The notes: generated from the sequence alone by a model not told the origin. Positions 24,751 to 33,902 are shown, numbered from the stretch's first letter. The stretch: 64,000 nt of DNA from Chloracidobacterium sp. (GCA_016720705.1 JADKKB010000005.1:186001-250000); one strand, 5' to 3'. Program-made: numbers and translations.

Positions 24751-25233
24751 CTAGCTAAACAAGCTGTCAATATCCTCGTCGGTGATCTCCGAGAAAAAAG
24801 AGTTTTGGTTGAGACGATAGTTGGCCGAGTCGCGTGTCGCTTCATCCAATAGAGCGGCGACCTCAAAACTCGCACGCTTGCTGCGGATCTTGACAAGCCC
24901 GACCGTCGAGCGCTCGTCAAATACTATCACAAGCAGGCTGCGTCCGATCACACTAATGTAAATACTCTCGTGTTCGCCCTCGTGGACGACCGCCGGAAAA
25001 GTGTCTTCGCCGATTAGCTTGGCCATACTGCTGGTTGCCGCTACATTGCCGGCAGCCAGGCTCGAAAAACTGGTAGTATCCATATCGCCGATGTCCCCGT
25101 GAAAGGCGATCGGCTGACCATCGCGGTCAACTAGAAACACGACCCTGGCCGCACACTCGACACAGAGTCTTGCCAGGATTATCTTGATCCTATGGAATTG
25201 ATGTTCTTGTATTATGAAGGGCGTTTCTGCCAT
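24751..25233 (-). CDS. mglB: Roadblock/LC7-domain protein, MglB-like
   Basis: The 160-residue product has the Roadblock/LC7 pattern: a first helix (IKIILARLCVECAARVVFLV), a DRDGQPIAFHGD strand-turn, TTSFSSLAAGNVAATSSMAK, then ISVIGRSLLVIVFDERSTVG. MglB dimers stimulate GTP hydrolysis by MglA and localise it. The acidic C-terminal tail (EITDEDIDSLFS) extends beyond the core domain. It lies directly upstream of mglA. Other Roadblock proteins look alike, so the symbol depends on the neighbourhood. Confidence 0.85.
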   Translation of the reverse strand: MAETPFIIQEHQFHRIKIILARLCVECAARVVFLVDRDGQPIAFHGDIGDMDTTSFSSLAAGNVAATSSMAKLIGEDTFPAVVHEGEHESIYISVIGRSLLVIVFDERSTVGLVKIRSKRASFEVAALLDEATRDSANYRLNQNSFFSEITDEDIDSLFS

Positions 25234-25558
25234 CTGGTTTGTCTGCCCGAGAGCGCGACCGAGGGTTATATTAGATCCAGTGAATTGTAATTGACAATGC
25301 GGATGGACGAACTGAATCGCTCCATACCATTAAATTTAGCACACCGACACGCCGTGCGACAAGAGTTTTTTAGCCAACGACATTCGACCTGTGGCATTCG
25401 GATGCGGTCAAAATGACCTTCGCCATAAGAAAGATTGATACGGTGTAGAAAAAAATGATAATATTGGCAGAGTCGGCAGGCTCGCCGACTTCCTTGTAAA
25501 ACAAGCTGTTATCTCGATCGATCGTGCCTTCCGGACCCGGGAGAGTTTCCCGTCAAGA
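25234..25558. other. Divergent intergenic region mglB / yvcK
   Basis: No gene is seen in 325 bp. AT-rich blocks near 25270-25340 and 25430-25470 (for example AAAAAAATGATAATATTGG) probably hold the two divergent promoters, but no hexamer pair stands out clearly enough to assign. Confidence 0.5.
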
Positions 25559-26593
25559 ATGAAGCATCATTTATTTTCCGACAATACATCAGGACTAAAG
25601 TTTGTCGCCATAGGCGGCGGCAACGGCCTTTCGACGCTACTCTCCGGACTTAAACGGTTCGTCGATGCGGGAGCGGACGAGCCGATCTGGATCGACGACC
25701 TTTCGGCGATCGTCGCAGTGTCGGACGACGGCGGCAGCTCGGGACGAATTCGCGACGAACTGCAAATGTTGCCGCCGGGTGACATACGCAACTGTATGGT
25801 GGCCCTTAGCGAAGATTCGCTGACGCTTTCGAAGTTATTCCAGCATCGATTTAGCGGTGACGGCGACCTCGGCGGACATAATTTCGGCAATCTGTTTCTG
25901 GCGGCTCTGACCGAGGTGACGGGCGATTTTGCAGAGGCGGTCAAACTCTCGTCTGAGATACTTGCCAGCAAGGGCCAGATCTATCCGGCCACCGTAGCAG
26001 ATGTGCGGCTCGCGGCCGAACTCAAGGACGGTAAGACCGTTCGCGGTGAGACCAAGATCGGACACGTCGGGCCGATGATCAAGCGGCTTTTCCTCGAACC
26101 TGAGGACTGCCAACCTCTGCCCGAAGCCCTAACGGCCATCGCATCGGCTGACGTCATAACCGTCGGCCCCGGATCACTATTTACGAGCCTCATCCCGCCG
26201 ATCCTGGTCAAGGGCGTAAGCGAGGCCATCGCGGCATCCCGTGCAGTAAAGATATTTATTTGTAATCTGATGACGCAACCGGGCGAAACTGACGGACTCT
26301 CGTCGCGACTCCACCTGGAACTTGTCAGGCAATACGCGCCGCAGATCGATTTTGACTATGTGATCGTTAACGATCATCCGATCAGCGAAAGTCAATTAGA
26401 AAAATACGCCAGCGAGGGAGCCGAACAGATCGGCGTGCACGGTTCGATCTCGCCGAAAACTATTGAGGGAGCCGAGATCGTTTATGGTAATCTGTTGGAC
26501 GAAGGCGAGATGGTTCGCCACGATTCCGAGCGATTGGCTCAGGTAGTTTTGTTGTGTGCACTGCAGCCTCGCGTAGCGGCGGTTGGCGGCTAA
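25559..26593 (+). CDS. yvcK: YvcK-family (CofD-like) gluconeogenesis factor
   Basis: This 344-residue cytoplasmic protein shows the UPF0052/CofD-like signature: VAIGGGNGLSTLLSGLKRF, VSDDGGSSGRIRDE, PPGDIRNCMVAL, FGNLFLAALTEVTGDF, GPGSLFTSLIPP and ICNLMTQPGETDG. YvcK proteins bind UDP-sugars, notably UDP-GlcNAc, and are needed for cell-wall growth on gluconeogenic carbon sources. Here the gene is the first of an apparent operon with glmU (30 bp later) and glmS, the enzymes that make that very ligand. Confidence 0.93.
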   Translation: MKHHLFSDNTSGLKFVAIGGGNGLSTLLSGLKRFVDAGADEPIWIDDLSAIVAVSDDGGSSGRIRDELQMLPPGDIRNCMVALSEDSLTLSKLFQHRFSGDGDLGGHNFGNLFLAALTEVTGDFAEAVKLSSEILASKGQIYPATVADVRLAAELKDGKTVRGETKIGHVGPMIKRLFLEPEDCQPLPEALTAIASADVITVGPGSLFTSLIPPILVKGVSEAIAASRAVKIFICNLMTQPGETDGLSSRLHLELVRQYAPQIDFDYVIVNDHPISESQLEKYASEGAEQIGVHGSISPKTIEGAEIVYGNLLDEGEMVRHDSERLAQVVLLCALQPRVAAVGG

Positions 26594-26623
26594 GACGCAC
26601 CTTGAATCGAAAATCTTTCCAAA

Positions 26624-28015
26624 GTGAACACTGAACTCAACATCCTCATTCTTGCCGCCGGCCTCGGGACGCGAATGAAGTCTGATCTCGCAAAGGTCTT
26701 GCATCGGCTGGACGGCCGGCCGCTGATCAACCACGTCTACCGAACTGCCCTTACACTCGGCCCGCAAAAGATATACACCGTCGTCGGCCATCAGGGCGAT
26801 GATGTAAAGTCGGCCGTTCTAGACGAACTTGACGATTCCATCGCCGGGTTTGCGTGGCAAACACAAATGCTCGGTACCGGCGACGCTGTAAATTCGGCAC
26901 GCGAACTGCTTGCCGACACTGACTCGACACTCTTGGTGCTCTCGGGCGATGTACCGATGATCACACAGACCACTCTCGAGGCACTCGTCCGTCTGCACAA
27001 TGATCATCACGGACGCCGAGCCGCCTGTACCGTTCTGTCGGTTAAACTGCCGGACCCGACCGGTTACGGGCGTGTGATCCGGGATGAACTTGGTACTTTT
27101 GACCGCATCGTTGAGCAAAAGGACGCCGGTACCGAGGAGCTTGCGGTCAACGAGATCAACTCCGGCATTTATTGCTTTGACACGCGAAAATTGTTTGCCG
27201 CACTCTCAAAGGTCGGCAATACGAACGCGCAGGGCGAATATTACCTGACCGACGTACCGCAGATCCTGTGCGCCGCCGGCGAAGATATCGCGATCTATCT
27301 CCACGATGATCCTTCCGAGATCGAAGGCGTGAATGACCGACGCCAACTCGCTGCGATGGAAAAGACGCTCCGCCGGCGAACCGTCGAGCGTCTGATGCTG
27401 GAGAGCGGCGTGACATTTATCGACCCCAAAGCAGTGTATGTCAGCGCGGACGCCAATGTCGGCCGTGACACTGTGATCTATCCAAACGTAACGATCGAAG
27501 GCGAAACCGTGATCGGTGCGAATTGTGTGCTCCGTCCGGGTGTGCGGATCGTCGATTCGACGATCGGCGACGGCGTAGAGGTCAAGGACAATACGTTTAT
27601 AACCGATTCGAGTGTAGGCAAAGGCTGTACCGTCGGCCCGATGGCACACCTCCGCGGCCACGCGGTAATGATGGACGGCTCAAAGGTCGGAAACTTTGTC
27701 GAGCTCAAGAAAACCACGCTAGGCCGAGGCTCCAAGGCCAGCCACCTTACCTATCTCGGTGATGCCACCATCGGCGAAAAAACAAACATCGGTGCCGGCA
27801 CGATCACCTGCAACTACGATGGCAAGAACAAACACGAAACCCACATCGGCGACGGTGTTAGGATCGGTTCGGACACGATGCTGGTCGCCCCGGTAAGTGT
27901 CGGTGACGAAGCGATGACCGGAGCGGGAAGTGTGGTGACCAAGGATGTCGCGGCGAACACATTGGTGGTCGGGGCACCGGCCCGGGCGATCAGAAATGCG
28001 AAAAGTGACGGTTAA
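26624..28015 (+). CDS. glmU: Bifunctional GlcNAc-1-P uridyltransferase / GlcN-1-P acetyltransferase
   Basis: GlmU performs the last two steps to UDP-GlcNAc. The N-terminal pyrophosphorylase has LAAGLGTRMKSDLAKVLH (10-27). The C-terminal half is a left-handed beta-helix of hexapeptide repeats (VIYPNVTIEGETVIGANC and following) ending with SHLTYLGDATIGEKTNIGAG, NYDG and KHETHIGDGVRIGSDTM, the acetyltransferase active-site region. The 463-residue length is normal. Translation starts at GTG. glmS follows after 8 bp. Confidence 0.97.
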   Translation: MNTELNILILAAGLGTRMKSDLAKVLHRLDGRPLINHVYRTALTLGPQKIYTVVGHQGDDVKSAVLDELDDSIAGFAWQTQMLGTGDAVNSARELLADTDSTLLVLSGDVPMITQTTLEALVRLHNDHHGRRAACTVLSVKLPDPTGYGRVIRDELGTFDRIVEQKDAGTEELAVNEINSGIYCFDTRKLFAALSKVGNTNAQGEYYLTDVPQILCAAGEDIAIYLHDDPSEIEGVNDRRQLAAMEKTLRRRTVERLMLESGVTFIDPKAVYVSADANVGRDTVIYPNVTIEGETVIGANCVLRPGVRIVDSTIGDGVEVKDNTFITDSSVGKGCTVGPMAHLRGHAVMMDGSKVGNFVELKKTTLGRGSKASHLTYLGDATIGEKTNIGAGTITCNYDGKNKHETHIGDGVRIGSDTMLVAPVSVGDEAMTGAGSVVTKDVAANTLVVGAPARAIRNAKSDG

Positions 28016-28023
28016 CGAAACTT

Positions 28024-29886
28024 ATGTGCGGAATAGTCGGATACGTTGGAAATAAACAGGTTGTGCCGCTTATTATAGACGGCCTAAGGAAGCTCGAGTA
28101 TCGCGGTTATGACTCGGCGGGCATTGCCGTGGTTGATGATGACCATCATCTCAGTTTGCGGCGGGCCGAGGGCAAACTGCGAAATCTGGAAGAATCCATC
28201 CGGCTCAATCCGCTTGACGGCAATTACGGCATCGGGCACACACGCTGGGCGACCCACGGGCGCCCCACGGAGGAAAACGCTCATCCGCATCGCGACCAAT
28301 CCGGCAAGGTCGTCGTCGTTCACAACGGCATTATCGAGAATTATCTGACGCTCAAAGAGCGTCTGCAGGCGGACGGCCATAAATTTTATACCGAAACCGA
28401 TACCGAGGTCGTTGCACATCTGATCGGACATTACGTCGATACCGAAGGCCTCGCACTTGAACCTGCGGTTCGCAAGACAGTCGCCGAACTTAAGGGCATC
28501 TTTGCCCTCGCGATCATTTCTGTCGATGAGCCCGACACGATAATTGCCGTTCGCGAAGGCCCGCCCGTCGTCATCGGAATGGGCGACGGCGAGTATTTTG
28601 TCGCGTCCGACATACCGCCGATATTGGCACATACCCGCGACGTGTTTTTTCTTGGGGACCGCGAGATCGCAATACTTACCAAGGATTCGGTTCGCGTAAC
28701 GGATTTTGACGGCAATGTCATCGAGCCCGAGCAGCAAAGGATCACGTGGGATCCGATAATGGCGGAAAAGGGCGGCTTCAAGCACTTTATGCTCAAGGAG
28801 ATATACGAGCAGCCGCGTGCCGTCCGCGACACCGTGCAGGGACGCGTCTCGCTCGACACCGGCAAGGTGTATCTCGAGCCGATGGATATTTCCGAGGATG
28901 AATTTCGTAATCTGACGTCGATCAAGATCGCTGCGTGCGGCACGTCGTGGCACGCGGGCCTTGCGGGCAAATATATGCTCGAGAGCCTTGCACGCATTCC
29001 CGTCGATGTCGATTACGCCTCCGAGTTTCGCTATCGCGATCCGGTTTTGTCCGAAACCGACCTGCTGATAGTCATCTCACAATCAGGAGAGACCGCCGAT
29101 ACGATCGCGGCAATGCGCGAGGCTAAGCTCTCGGGTTGTAAGGTCTTGGCGATCTGCAACGTCCACGGATCAATGATCACCCGTGAGGCCGATGGAACGA
29201 TCCTGACCCACGCCGGGCCGGAGATCGGTGTCGCATCGACCAAGGCGTTCACGGCTCAGATGATCGCCGTATATCTTTTCGCCCTGTATTTAGGCGAAGT
29301 GCGGGGTAAGATCGACGAACCGCGCGCCAAAAAGCTCGCTCAGGATCTCGCCGAGCTTCCGCTTAAGATCGAGCAGTTATTGAACGATGCGGACTTGATC
29401 GAGGAGCTTTCTAAGGAGTTTTTCCGCGTGCAGGATTTCCTGTATCTCGGCCGCGGGATCAATTTCCCGGTCGCTCTCGAAGGGGCGTTGAAACTCAAAG
29501 AGATCAGCTACATCCACGCCGAAGGCTACCCGGCTGGCGAGATGAAGCACGGGCCAAATGCCCTGATCGATGAGAAACTACCAGTCGTTGTCGTTAATAC
29601 AAAAGAGACCGGCAATGCGGGAAGCGAACTGAGATACGAGAAAACTCACTCGAACATCGTCGAGGTTAAATCACGCGACGGCATTATCATCTCCGTCCTG
29701 ACCGAGGGCGACACGATGAGCTCGAAAGTCTCAAGCCACGTAATTGAGATACCCGAAACCAGCGATCTGCTTGGCCCGATCCTCTCGATCGTGCCGCTGC
29801 AATTGCTCTCGTACCACATCGCCGTCCGCCGAGGCTGCGACGTCGATCAACCGCGAAATCTGGCGAAATCGGTGACGGTGGAATAA
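28024..29886 (+). CDS. glmS: Glutamine--fructose-6-phosphate aminotransferase (isomerising)
   Basis: GlmS makes glucosamine-6-phosphate from fructose-6-phosphate and glutamine. It begins MCGIVGYVG, so Cys2 becomes the N-terminal nucleophile of the class II glutaminase domain (1 to ~230; YRGYDSAG, GHTRWATHG). Two SIS sugar-isomerase domains follow (AACGTSWHAGLAGKYMLESL, SQSGETADTIAAM; later LYLGRGINFPVALEGALKLKE) ending in the conserved ...RNLAKSVTVE. The 620-residue length is typical. No glmS ribozyme is expected or visible, since only 8 bp separate it from glmU. Confidence 0.98.
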   Translation: MCGIVGYVGNKQVVPLIIDGLRKLEYRGYDSAGIAVVDDDHHLSLRRAEGKLRNLEESIRLNPLDGNYGIGHTRWATHGRPTEENAHPHRDQSGKVVVVHNGIIENYLTLKERLQADGHKFYTETDTEVVAHLIGHYVDTEGLALEPAVRKTVAELKGIFALAIISVDEPDTIIAVREGPPVVIGMGDGEYFVASDIPPILAHTRDVFFLGDREIAILTKDSVRVTDFDGNVIEPEQQRITWDPIMAEKGGFKHFMLKEIYEQPRAVRDTVQGRVSLDTGKVYLEPMDISEDEFRNLTSIKIAACGTSWHAGLAGKYMLESLARIPVDVDYASEFRYRDPVLSETDLLIVISQSGETADTIAAMREAKLSGCKVLAICNVHGSMITREADGTILTHAGPEIGVASTKAFTAQMIAVYLFALYLGEVRGKIDEPRAKKLAQDLAELPLKIEQLLNDADLIEELSKEFFRVQDFLYLGRGINFPVALEGALKLKEISYIHAEGYPAGEMKHGPNALIDEKLPVVVVNTKETGNAGSELRYEKTHSNIVEVKSRDGIIISVLTEGDTMSSKVSSHVIEIPETSDLLGPILSIVPLQLLSYHIAVRRGCDVDQPRNLAKSVTVE

Positions 29887-29895
29887 TGCCGTAAA

Positions 29896-30043
29896 TGTTC
29901 GACAAACTTCAGTTTGTCGAACACGCAACGTTAGGTTGAGATGCGTGGTACTTACGCAAATGAAGTTTGTTGGACATTTTGTGCGGGGCTGGGATGAGTG
30001 GTGTTTGTGAAGAGGGCAACAAACTGAAGTTTGTTGGACATTC
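29896..30043. repeat. Three related AAACT-GA/TC-AGTTT palindromes
   Basis: TGTTCGACAAACT-TC-AGTTTGTCGAACA (perfect 13-bp arms, 29896-29923), a degraded copy TGAAGTTTGTTGGACATTTT at 29961-29980, and CAACAAACT-GA-AGTTTGTTG (9-bp arms, 30017-30036) followed by GACATT. All three lie in the 160 bp between glmS and the oxidoreductase. They may be REP-like elements. The last ends close before the next start codon. Confidence 0.7.
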
Positions 30044-30046
30044 GAT

Positions 30047-31009
30047 ATGAAAGCAATAATCGTACGCGAATTTGGAGCTCCCGAGGTGATGAAAGTGGAA
30101 GACACTTCAACACCCCAACCCACCGGTACACAAATACTCGTCCGAGTTCACGCTGCCGGCGTTAATCCCGTCGATACCTATCTAAGATCGGGCATTCATG
30201 CTCACGCACCGAAACTGCCCTATACACCGGGCAAAGATGCGGCGGGCGTCGTCGAGGCGGTCGGTGAGGCAGTGACAAAATGGAAAGCGGGCGATCGCGT
30301 TTACACGGCAGATTCGCTGACCGGAACGTACGCAGAGTATTCGCTGTGCGAGGAGAAACAGCTTGGACGTCTGCCGGATAACGTCAGCTTCGAGCAAGGT
30401 GCCGGCGTCTGGACGCCTTACGCGACCAGCTATCGGGCATTGTTTCAAAAGGCCGTTGCGAAAGCGGGCGAAACTGTTTTGATCCACGGTGCGTCAGGCG
30501 GGGTCGGGATCGCGGCGGTGCAATGGGCGAAGAACGCCGGGCTGACAGTGATCGGTACGGCGAGTTCCGAGCAAGGAAAGCAGTTGGTCGCCGAGCAGGG
30601 AGCAGACGTGGTTTTTGACCACACGGACGAGGATCATTACTCAGCGATCCGCGAATTTACCAAAGGCCGCGGCGTGGACATCATCATCGAGATGCTTGCA
30701 AACGTGAATCTCGAACGCGATTTCGAGTGTTTGGCGATGTTCGGCCGTATAACCGTCGTCGGTAATCGCGGTAGCCTCACATTTACGCCGCGGCTTGCGA
30801 TGACAAAAGACGCGACGATCTACGGGATGTCACTTTTTAATTCGCCTCAATCGCTGAGAGACGACATTCACAAGGCAATATTTGCCTGGCTTAGCGAAGG
30901 CTACATTTCGCCGATCGTTAGCCGCAAATTCTCACTCGAACAAGCGCCAGCCGCCCATCGTGCGGTCATCGAAGATAAGGGCCTCGGCAAGATCGTAATT
31001 ATTCCGTGA
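30047..31009 (+). CDS. Zinc-independent quinone oxidoreductase (MDR family)
   Basis: This 320-residue NADPH-dependent medium-chain reductase resembles Qor/zeta-crystallin. It shows the GroES-like N-domain (VRVHAAGVNPVDTYLRSG, PGKDAAGVVEAVGEAV) and the Rossmann motif IHGASGGVGIAAVQWAKNAG near 148-167. No zinc-binding cysteine cluster is present, which separates it from alcohol dehydrogenases. It would reduce quinones or enones in the cytoplasm. It stands alone after a repeat-containing spacer and is convergent with the TIMP-like gene. Confidence 0.9.
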   Translation: MKAIIVREFGAPEVMKVEDTSTPQPTGTQILVRVHAAGVNPVDTYLRSGIHAHAPKLPYTPGKDAAGVVEAVGEAVTKWKAGDRVYTADSLTGTYAEYSLCEEKQLGRLPDNVSFEQGAGVWTPYATSYRALFQKAVAKAGETVLIHGASGGVGIAAVQWAKNAGLTVIGTASSEQGKQLVAEQGADVVFDHTDEDHYSAIREFTKGRGVDIIIEMLANVNLERDFECLAMFGRITVVGNRGSLTFTPRLAMTKDATIYGMSLFNSPQSLRDDIHKAIFAWLSEGYISPIVSRKFSLEQAPAAHRAVIEDKGLGKIVIIP

Positions 31010-31016
31010 TCGGCGA

Positions 31017-31841
31017 TCAGAGCCCCATCTCGCTGCCGCAGTTATAGCCGCGAACTTTTTCAGTGCCCCTGAGTTTTACTTTTTTTGCATCCACGGTCGG
31101 GGTCGGTTTTGGAGCGGCGTCGTCAGGTGTAGCGAGCCAAATCTCGCCGGCGAGCGTTTCGCGATAGCCACCGTCGATTCGCTTGAACCGCTCCCCGTCC
31201 ATTCTGCGTGTGACGACCCAATAGTGCATCATACGTGCTAGTCGGGCCTTTGCCTCGTTGCGCTTGCCTTTACGCCCGCCGTAGATGATGACGTAGGCCA
31301 TGCTGTTGGGGTCATTTTGTATTTGGGTCGCAAGGGCATCGAGATAGGCGAGTTCGGTTTCACAATTGATATTGCCAAATTCTTGAAACTTGACGGCTTT
31401 TTGAGCCGGTCGGTCAGCCGGCGTGAAGCCCTGGCCTAAGGCTTTAAGATACTCGGCACGATGAGTGACGTATTCCACGTCAGGACAGAGATAGGTTACA
31501 TATCTATCTCCGGTGGCTTCGGTAATAACGATATATTCTTTGCCTTCATCGTATGTCACGCCGCAAAGCCCGGAATCTTTAGCAGTGTATATGATCGCCT
31601 GCGTAGTATCCGCACCGCGCCAAAATTTATCTACCTTAAAGGTGACTTTCACTTCGTATTCGCCGAATGGTTCGATCTTGGCGACACGCCCTGAAAAAGC
31701 GATGCCCTTGAAATCCTTGGCCCATTGACCGTAGTCGACTTCGGGCTTGTTCGGGTCGACGATGCACGAGCATCCGAAAGCAGCTTGAACCGATAAAAAC
31801 AGTATTACTGCGACAAAAAGGAAAAGTGTGAATTTATTCAT
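31017..31841 (-). CDS. Exported TIMP/NTR-like protein with OmpA-like C-terminal domain
   Basis: Starting at MNKFTLFLFVAVILFLSVQA the product has a signal peptide of about 22 residues ending before CSC. Residues 22-130 (GCSCIVDP, AFSGRVAKIEPFGEYEVKVT, LCGVTYDEGKEYIV) have the netrin/TIMP pattern: an N-terminal CxC followed by an OB-fold with further Cys. The C-terminal ~110 residues (FGNINCETELAYLDALATQI, AYVIIYGGRKG, RMDGERFKRIDGGYRETLAG) resemble the OmpA-like repeat domain seen attached to such modules in acidobacteria. It is probably periplasmic or surface-exposed. The function is unknown. An upstream start at 31904 is unlikely because it would bury the signal peptide. Confidence 0.75.
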   Translation of the reverse strand: MNKFTLFLFVAVILFLSVQAAFGCSCIVDPNKPEVDYGQWAKDFKGIAFSGRVAKIEPFGEYEVKVTFKVDKFWRGADTTQAIIYTAKDSGLCGVTYDEGKEYIVITEATGDRYVTYLCPDVEYVTHRAEYLKALGQGFTPADRPAQKAVKFQEFGNINCETELAYLDALATQIQNDPNSMAYVIIYGGRKGKRNEAKARLARMMHYWVVTRRMDGERFKRIDGGYRETLAGEIWLATPDDAAPKPTPTVDAKKVKLRGTEKVRGYNCGSEMGL

Positions 31842-31941
31842 TTTGGTTTGGCTATGACGTCGACTGAAATTGTCAGATGCACAGATATTGTAAAGTGGAA
31901 GCACAATGATTGGTCGACTATACGCACATATCGATCACGAA

Positions 31942-33798
31942 TCAATTCTCGAGTGCCTCAAAGACCTGAAGGGCATACTTGACGTTTCCGAACGGAGCCG
32001 AGACTTGAGCACCTTGAATGTCGTCGCGGACTTCTAGAAGGGCCTCGCGTGCGATTATTATACCCTCTTCGCGGGCGTGCTCTTTGCTCTTTTCAGAAGC
32101 GACACGCATCCGTTCGAGTATGTCGGCGGGTACATTTACGCCCGGCACTTCGTTGTGCATAAACTCGGCGTTTCTGTACGAGATCAGCGGCCAGATACCG
32201 GCGACGATCGGGATGCGCACGTGAGCGATACGGTCGAGAAATACGCGTAACTGCTCGGTGTCGAAGACGGGCTGAGTGATCGCGTACTCCGCACCGGCCG
32301 CAACCTTCCACTCAAACCGCTTGATCTCTTCGTCGAGATTCACCGCTCCCGGATTGACGCCGACGCCGATCGAGAATGCTGTCGGTTTGCCGATCGGGTT
32401 GTTGCCGAGATCGAGTCCGTGGTTGAGCTTGTTGACCATATTGGTCAGGCCGATCGCGTCGATATCGAAAACCGCGGTCGCGTCCGGATATGGTCCCATT
32501 TTTGGCGGGTCGCCGGTGATCAGCAACAGATTATGCAGCCCCAACGCCGCCGCTCCGAGCAGATCGGACATCATGCCCAAAAGATTGCGGTCGCGGCAGC
32601 AATAATGCAGCACCGCCTCGATACCGATCTCGCGTTCGACAAGCACGGCGGTCGCCTGAGCGGACATACGTGTCTGGGCCCGCGGGCCGTCGGGAATGTT
32701 GACGCCGTCAACACCGGCATCTTTCAATAAGCGAATTGAGTCCAACGTCGCATCGGCATCGCAGCCTTTCGGCGGCAAAACCTCCACCGATGTGACAAAT
32801 TCGCCACGGGCGATCTTTGCAGACCAGCGTGAGCGTTCGAGCGGGTCGACGACCTGAACGTCTGCGGGCTTTAATTCTTGAACGGAGATCGCGTGATGTT
32901 TGTGAAGTTCGTGGATCTGACGCGGGCTGATCGAGCGGATCGAGTCCGAGATCAGTTTGATGTGCGTAGGCGTCGTGCCGCAGCAACCGCCCACAAATGT
33001 CGCCCCGGCCTGGACAAAACGCTTGGCAAAGGTCGCCATATACTCCGGCGAACCCATATAAAATTGCCGCCCTTGCACGTCACGCGGTAAGCCCGCGTTC
33101 GGCTGAGCAGAAAGCGGTTTGTCCGTCACCTCACGCATCTTTTCGAGCGTGCTCAGGACGTGTGTCGGTCCGACACCGCAGTTGAGGCCGATGACGTCAA
33201 CGCCAAGGCTGTCGAGTTTCTGTGTGAAGTGCTCGGCCGTGTCGCCATATAGTGTCTTGCCGTCCATTTGCACCGTCATCTGAGCGACGATGGGCAGATC
33301 GGAAAGCTCCTTGATCGCGTGGATCGCTTGCTCGATCAGCGCAAGCTCTGAGAATGTCTCAAGTACAAAAAGATCCACGCCGCCCTCAAGCAGGGCAGTG
33401 ACCTGCTCCTTGTACATCACTCGCGCGTCTTCATAAGATGTCGGGCCAAATGGCTCCAAACGCAGCCCGAGCGGGCCGATCGCACCGGCAACGAAGACCT
33501 TTTCGCCGGCGGCTTCGCGAGCAAGCCGAACGCCCTCGACATTGATATCGCGCAATCGGCTCTCGAGTCCGTAGGCGAGGAGTTTGTGACGCGTGGCTCC
33601 GAACGTGTTGGTCTCGATGATGTCAGCCCCGGCAGCGACGTATTCCTCAAGTACCTCTCGGACCAGATCGGGAGCCGTTATGTTCAACTCGTCGTAACTG
33701 CGATTGATGTAAACACCCTTGTCGTACAGGCGCGTACCCATCGCTCCGTCAAAGACATAGACGCCATTAGAGTTTAGTAATTCGCGGAAATCTTTCAT
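31942..33798 (-). CDS. Bifunctional homocysteine S-methyltransferase / methylenetetrahydrofolate reductase
   Basis: The N-terminal ~290 residues are a homocysteine S-methyltransferase domain (FDGAMGTRLYDKG, ETNTFGATRHKL). The zinc-binding cysteines sit in GLNCGVGP near 206 and GGCCGTTPTH near 277. The C-terminal ~300 residues are a MetF-like methylenetetrahydrofolate reductase TIM barrel (EVLPPKGCDADATLDSIRLL, CCRDRNLLGM, LLITGDPPK, TQPVFD). The same fusion is known from Bacillus YitJ. It links one-carbon folate reduction to methionine formation. It is preceded by a SAM-II type aptamer and a terminator, so SAM feedback control is expected. Confidence 0.95.
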   Translation of the reverse strand: MKDFRELLNSNGVYVFDGAMGTRLYDKGVYINRSYDELNITAPDLVREVLEEYVAAGADIIETNTFGATRHKLLAYGLESRLRDINVEGVRLAREAAGEKVFVAGAIGPLGLRLEPFGPTSYEDARVMYKEQVTALLEGGVDLFVLETFSELALIEQAIHAIKELSDLPIVAQMTVQMDGKTLYGDTAEHFTQKLDSLGVDVIGLNCGVGPTHVLSTLEKMREVTDKPLSAQPNAGLPRDVQGRQFYMGSPEYMATFAKRFVQAGATFVGGCCGTTPTHIKLISDSIRSISPRQIHELHKHHAISVQELKPADVQVVDPLERSRWSAKIARGEFVTSVEVLPPKGCDADATLDSIRLLKDAGVDGVNIPDGPRAQTRMSAQATAVLVEREIGIEAVLHYCCRDRNLLGMMSDLLGAAALGLHNLLLITGDPPKMGPYPDATAVFDIDAIGLTNMVNKLNHGLDLGNNPIGKPTAFSIGVGVNPGAVNLDEEIKRFEWKVAAGAEYAITQPVFDTEQLRVFLDRIAHVRIPIVAGIWPLISYRNAEFMHNEVPGVNVPADILERMRVASEKSKEHAREEGIIIAREALLEVRDDIQGAQVSAPFGNVKYALQVFEALEN

Positions 33799-33800
33799 AC

Positions 33801-33830
33801 AAAAAAAGCCTCGCCTAAACAGCGAGACTT
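33801..33830 (-). terminator. Riboswitch expression platform: intrinsic terminator
   Basis: On the minus strand AGTCTCGC and GCGAGGCT pair (8 bp, one T-G wobble), followed by TTTTTTTG, only 2 bases before the ATG. The loop and flank contain GCTGTTTAG, the exact complement of CTAAACAGC at the 3' end of the aptamer, so terminator and aptamer-linked pairing compete. Confidence 0.85.
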
Positions 33831-33851
33831 TTCAAACAAAAACGGTCTTTC

Positions 33852-33902
33852 AGCTGTTTAGCGGATTATTTAACGTGGTCGCAAGTCGCACTAACTCACC
33901 AC
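33852..33902 (-). promoter_or_regulatory. SAM-II (SAM-alpha) type riboswitch aptamer
   Basis: On the minus strand GTGGT (33902-33898) pairs with ACCAC (33879-33875) as helix P1. The loop holds GAGTTAGTGCGACTTGCG. The 3' side has the conserved CACGTTAAATAA ... CGCTAAA that forms the pseudoknot in SAM-II aptamers. Compare the family pattern GGTGATTTG...GCTTGCaGCCACGTTAAACAA..CGCTAAA as I recall it. The element lies just upstream of a methionine-synthesis gene, where SAM-II elements are typically found. SAM binding would trap the GCTAAA strand and let the downstream terminator form. Confidence 0.85.

Noticed and set aside
28016..28023. Possible glmS ribozyme
   Set aside because: Only 8 bp separate glmU and glmS, far too short for the ribozyme.
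28084..28953. Long open frame (289 codons) antisense to glmS
   Set aside because: It lies entirely inside a canonical GlmS gene and has no family features. High-GC codon use opens such shadow frames.
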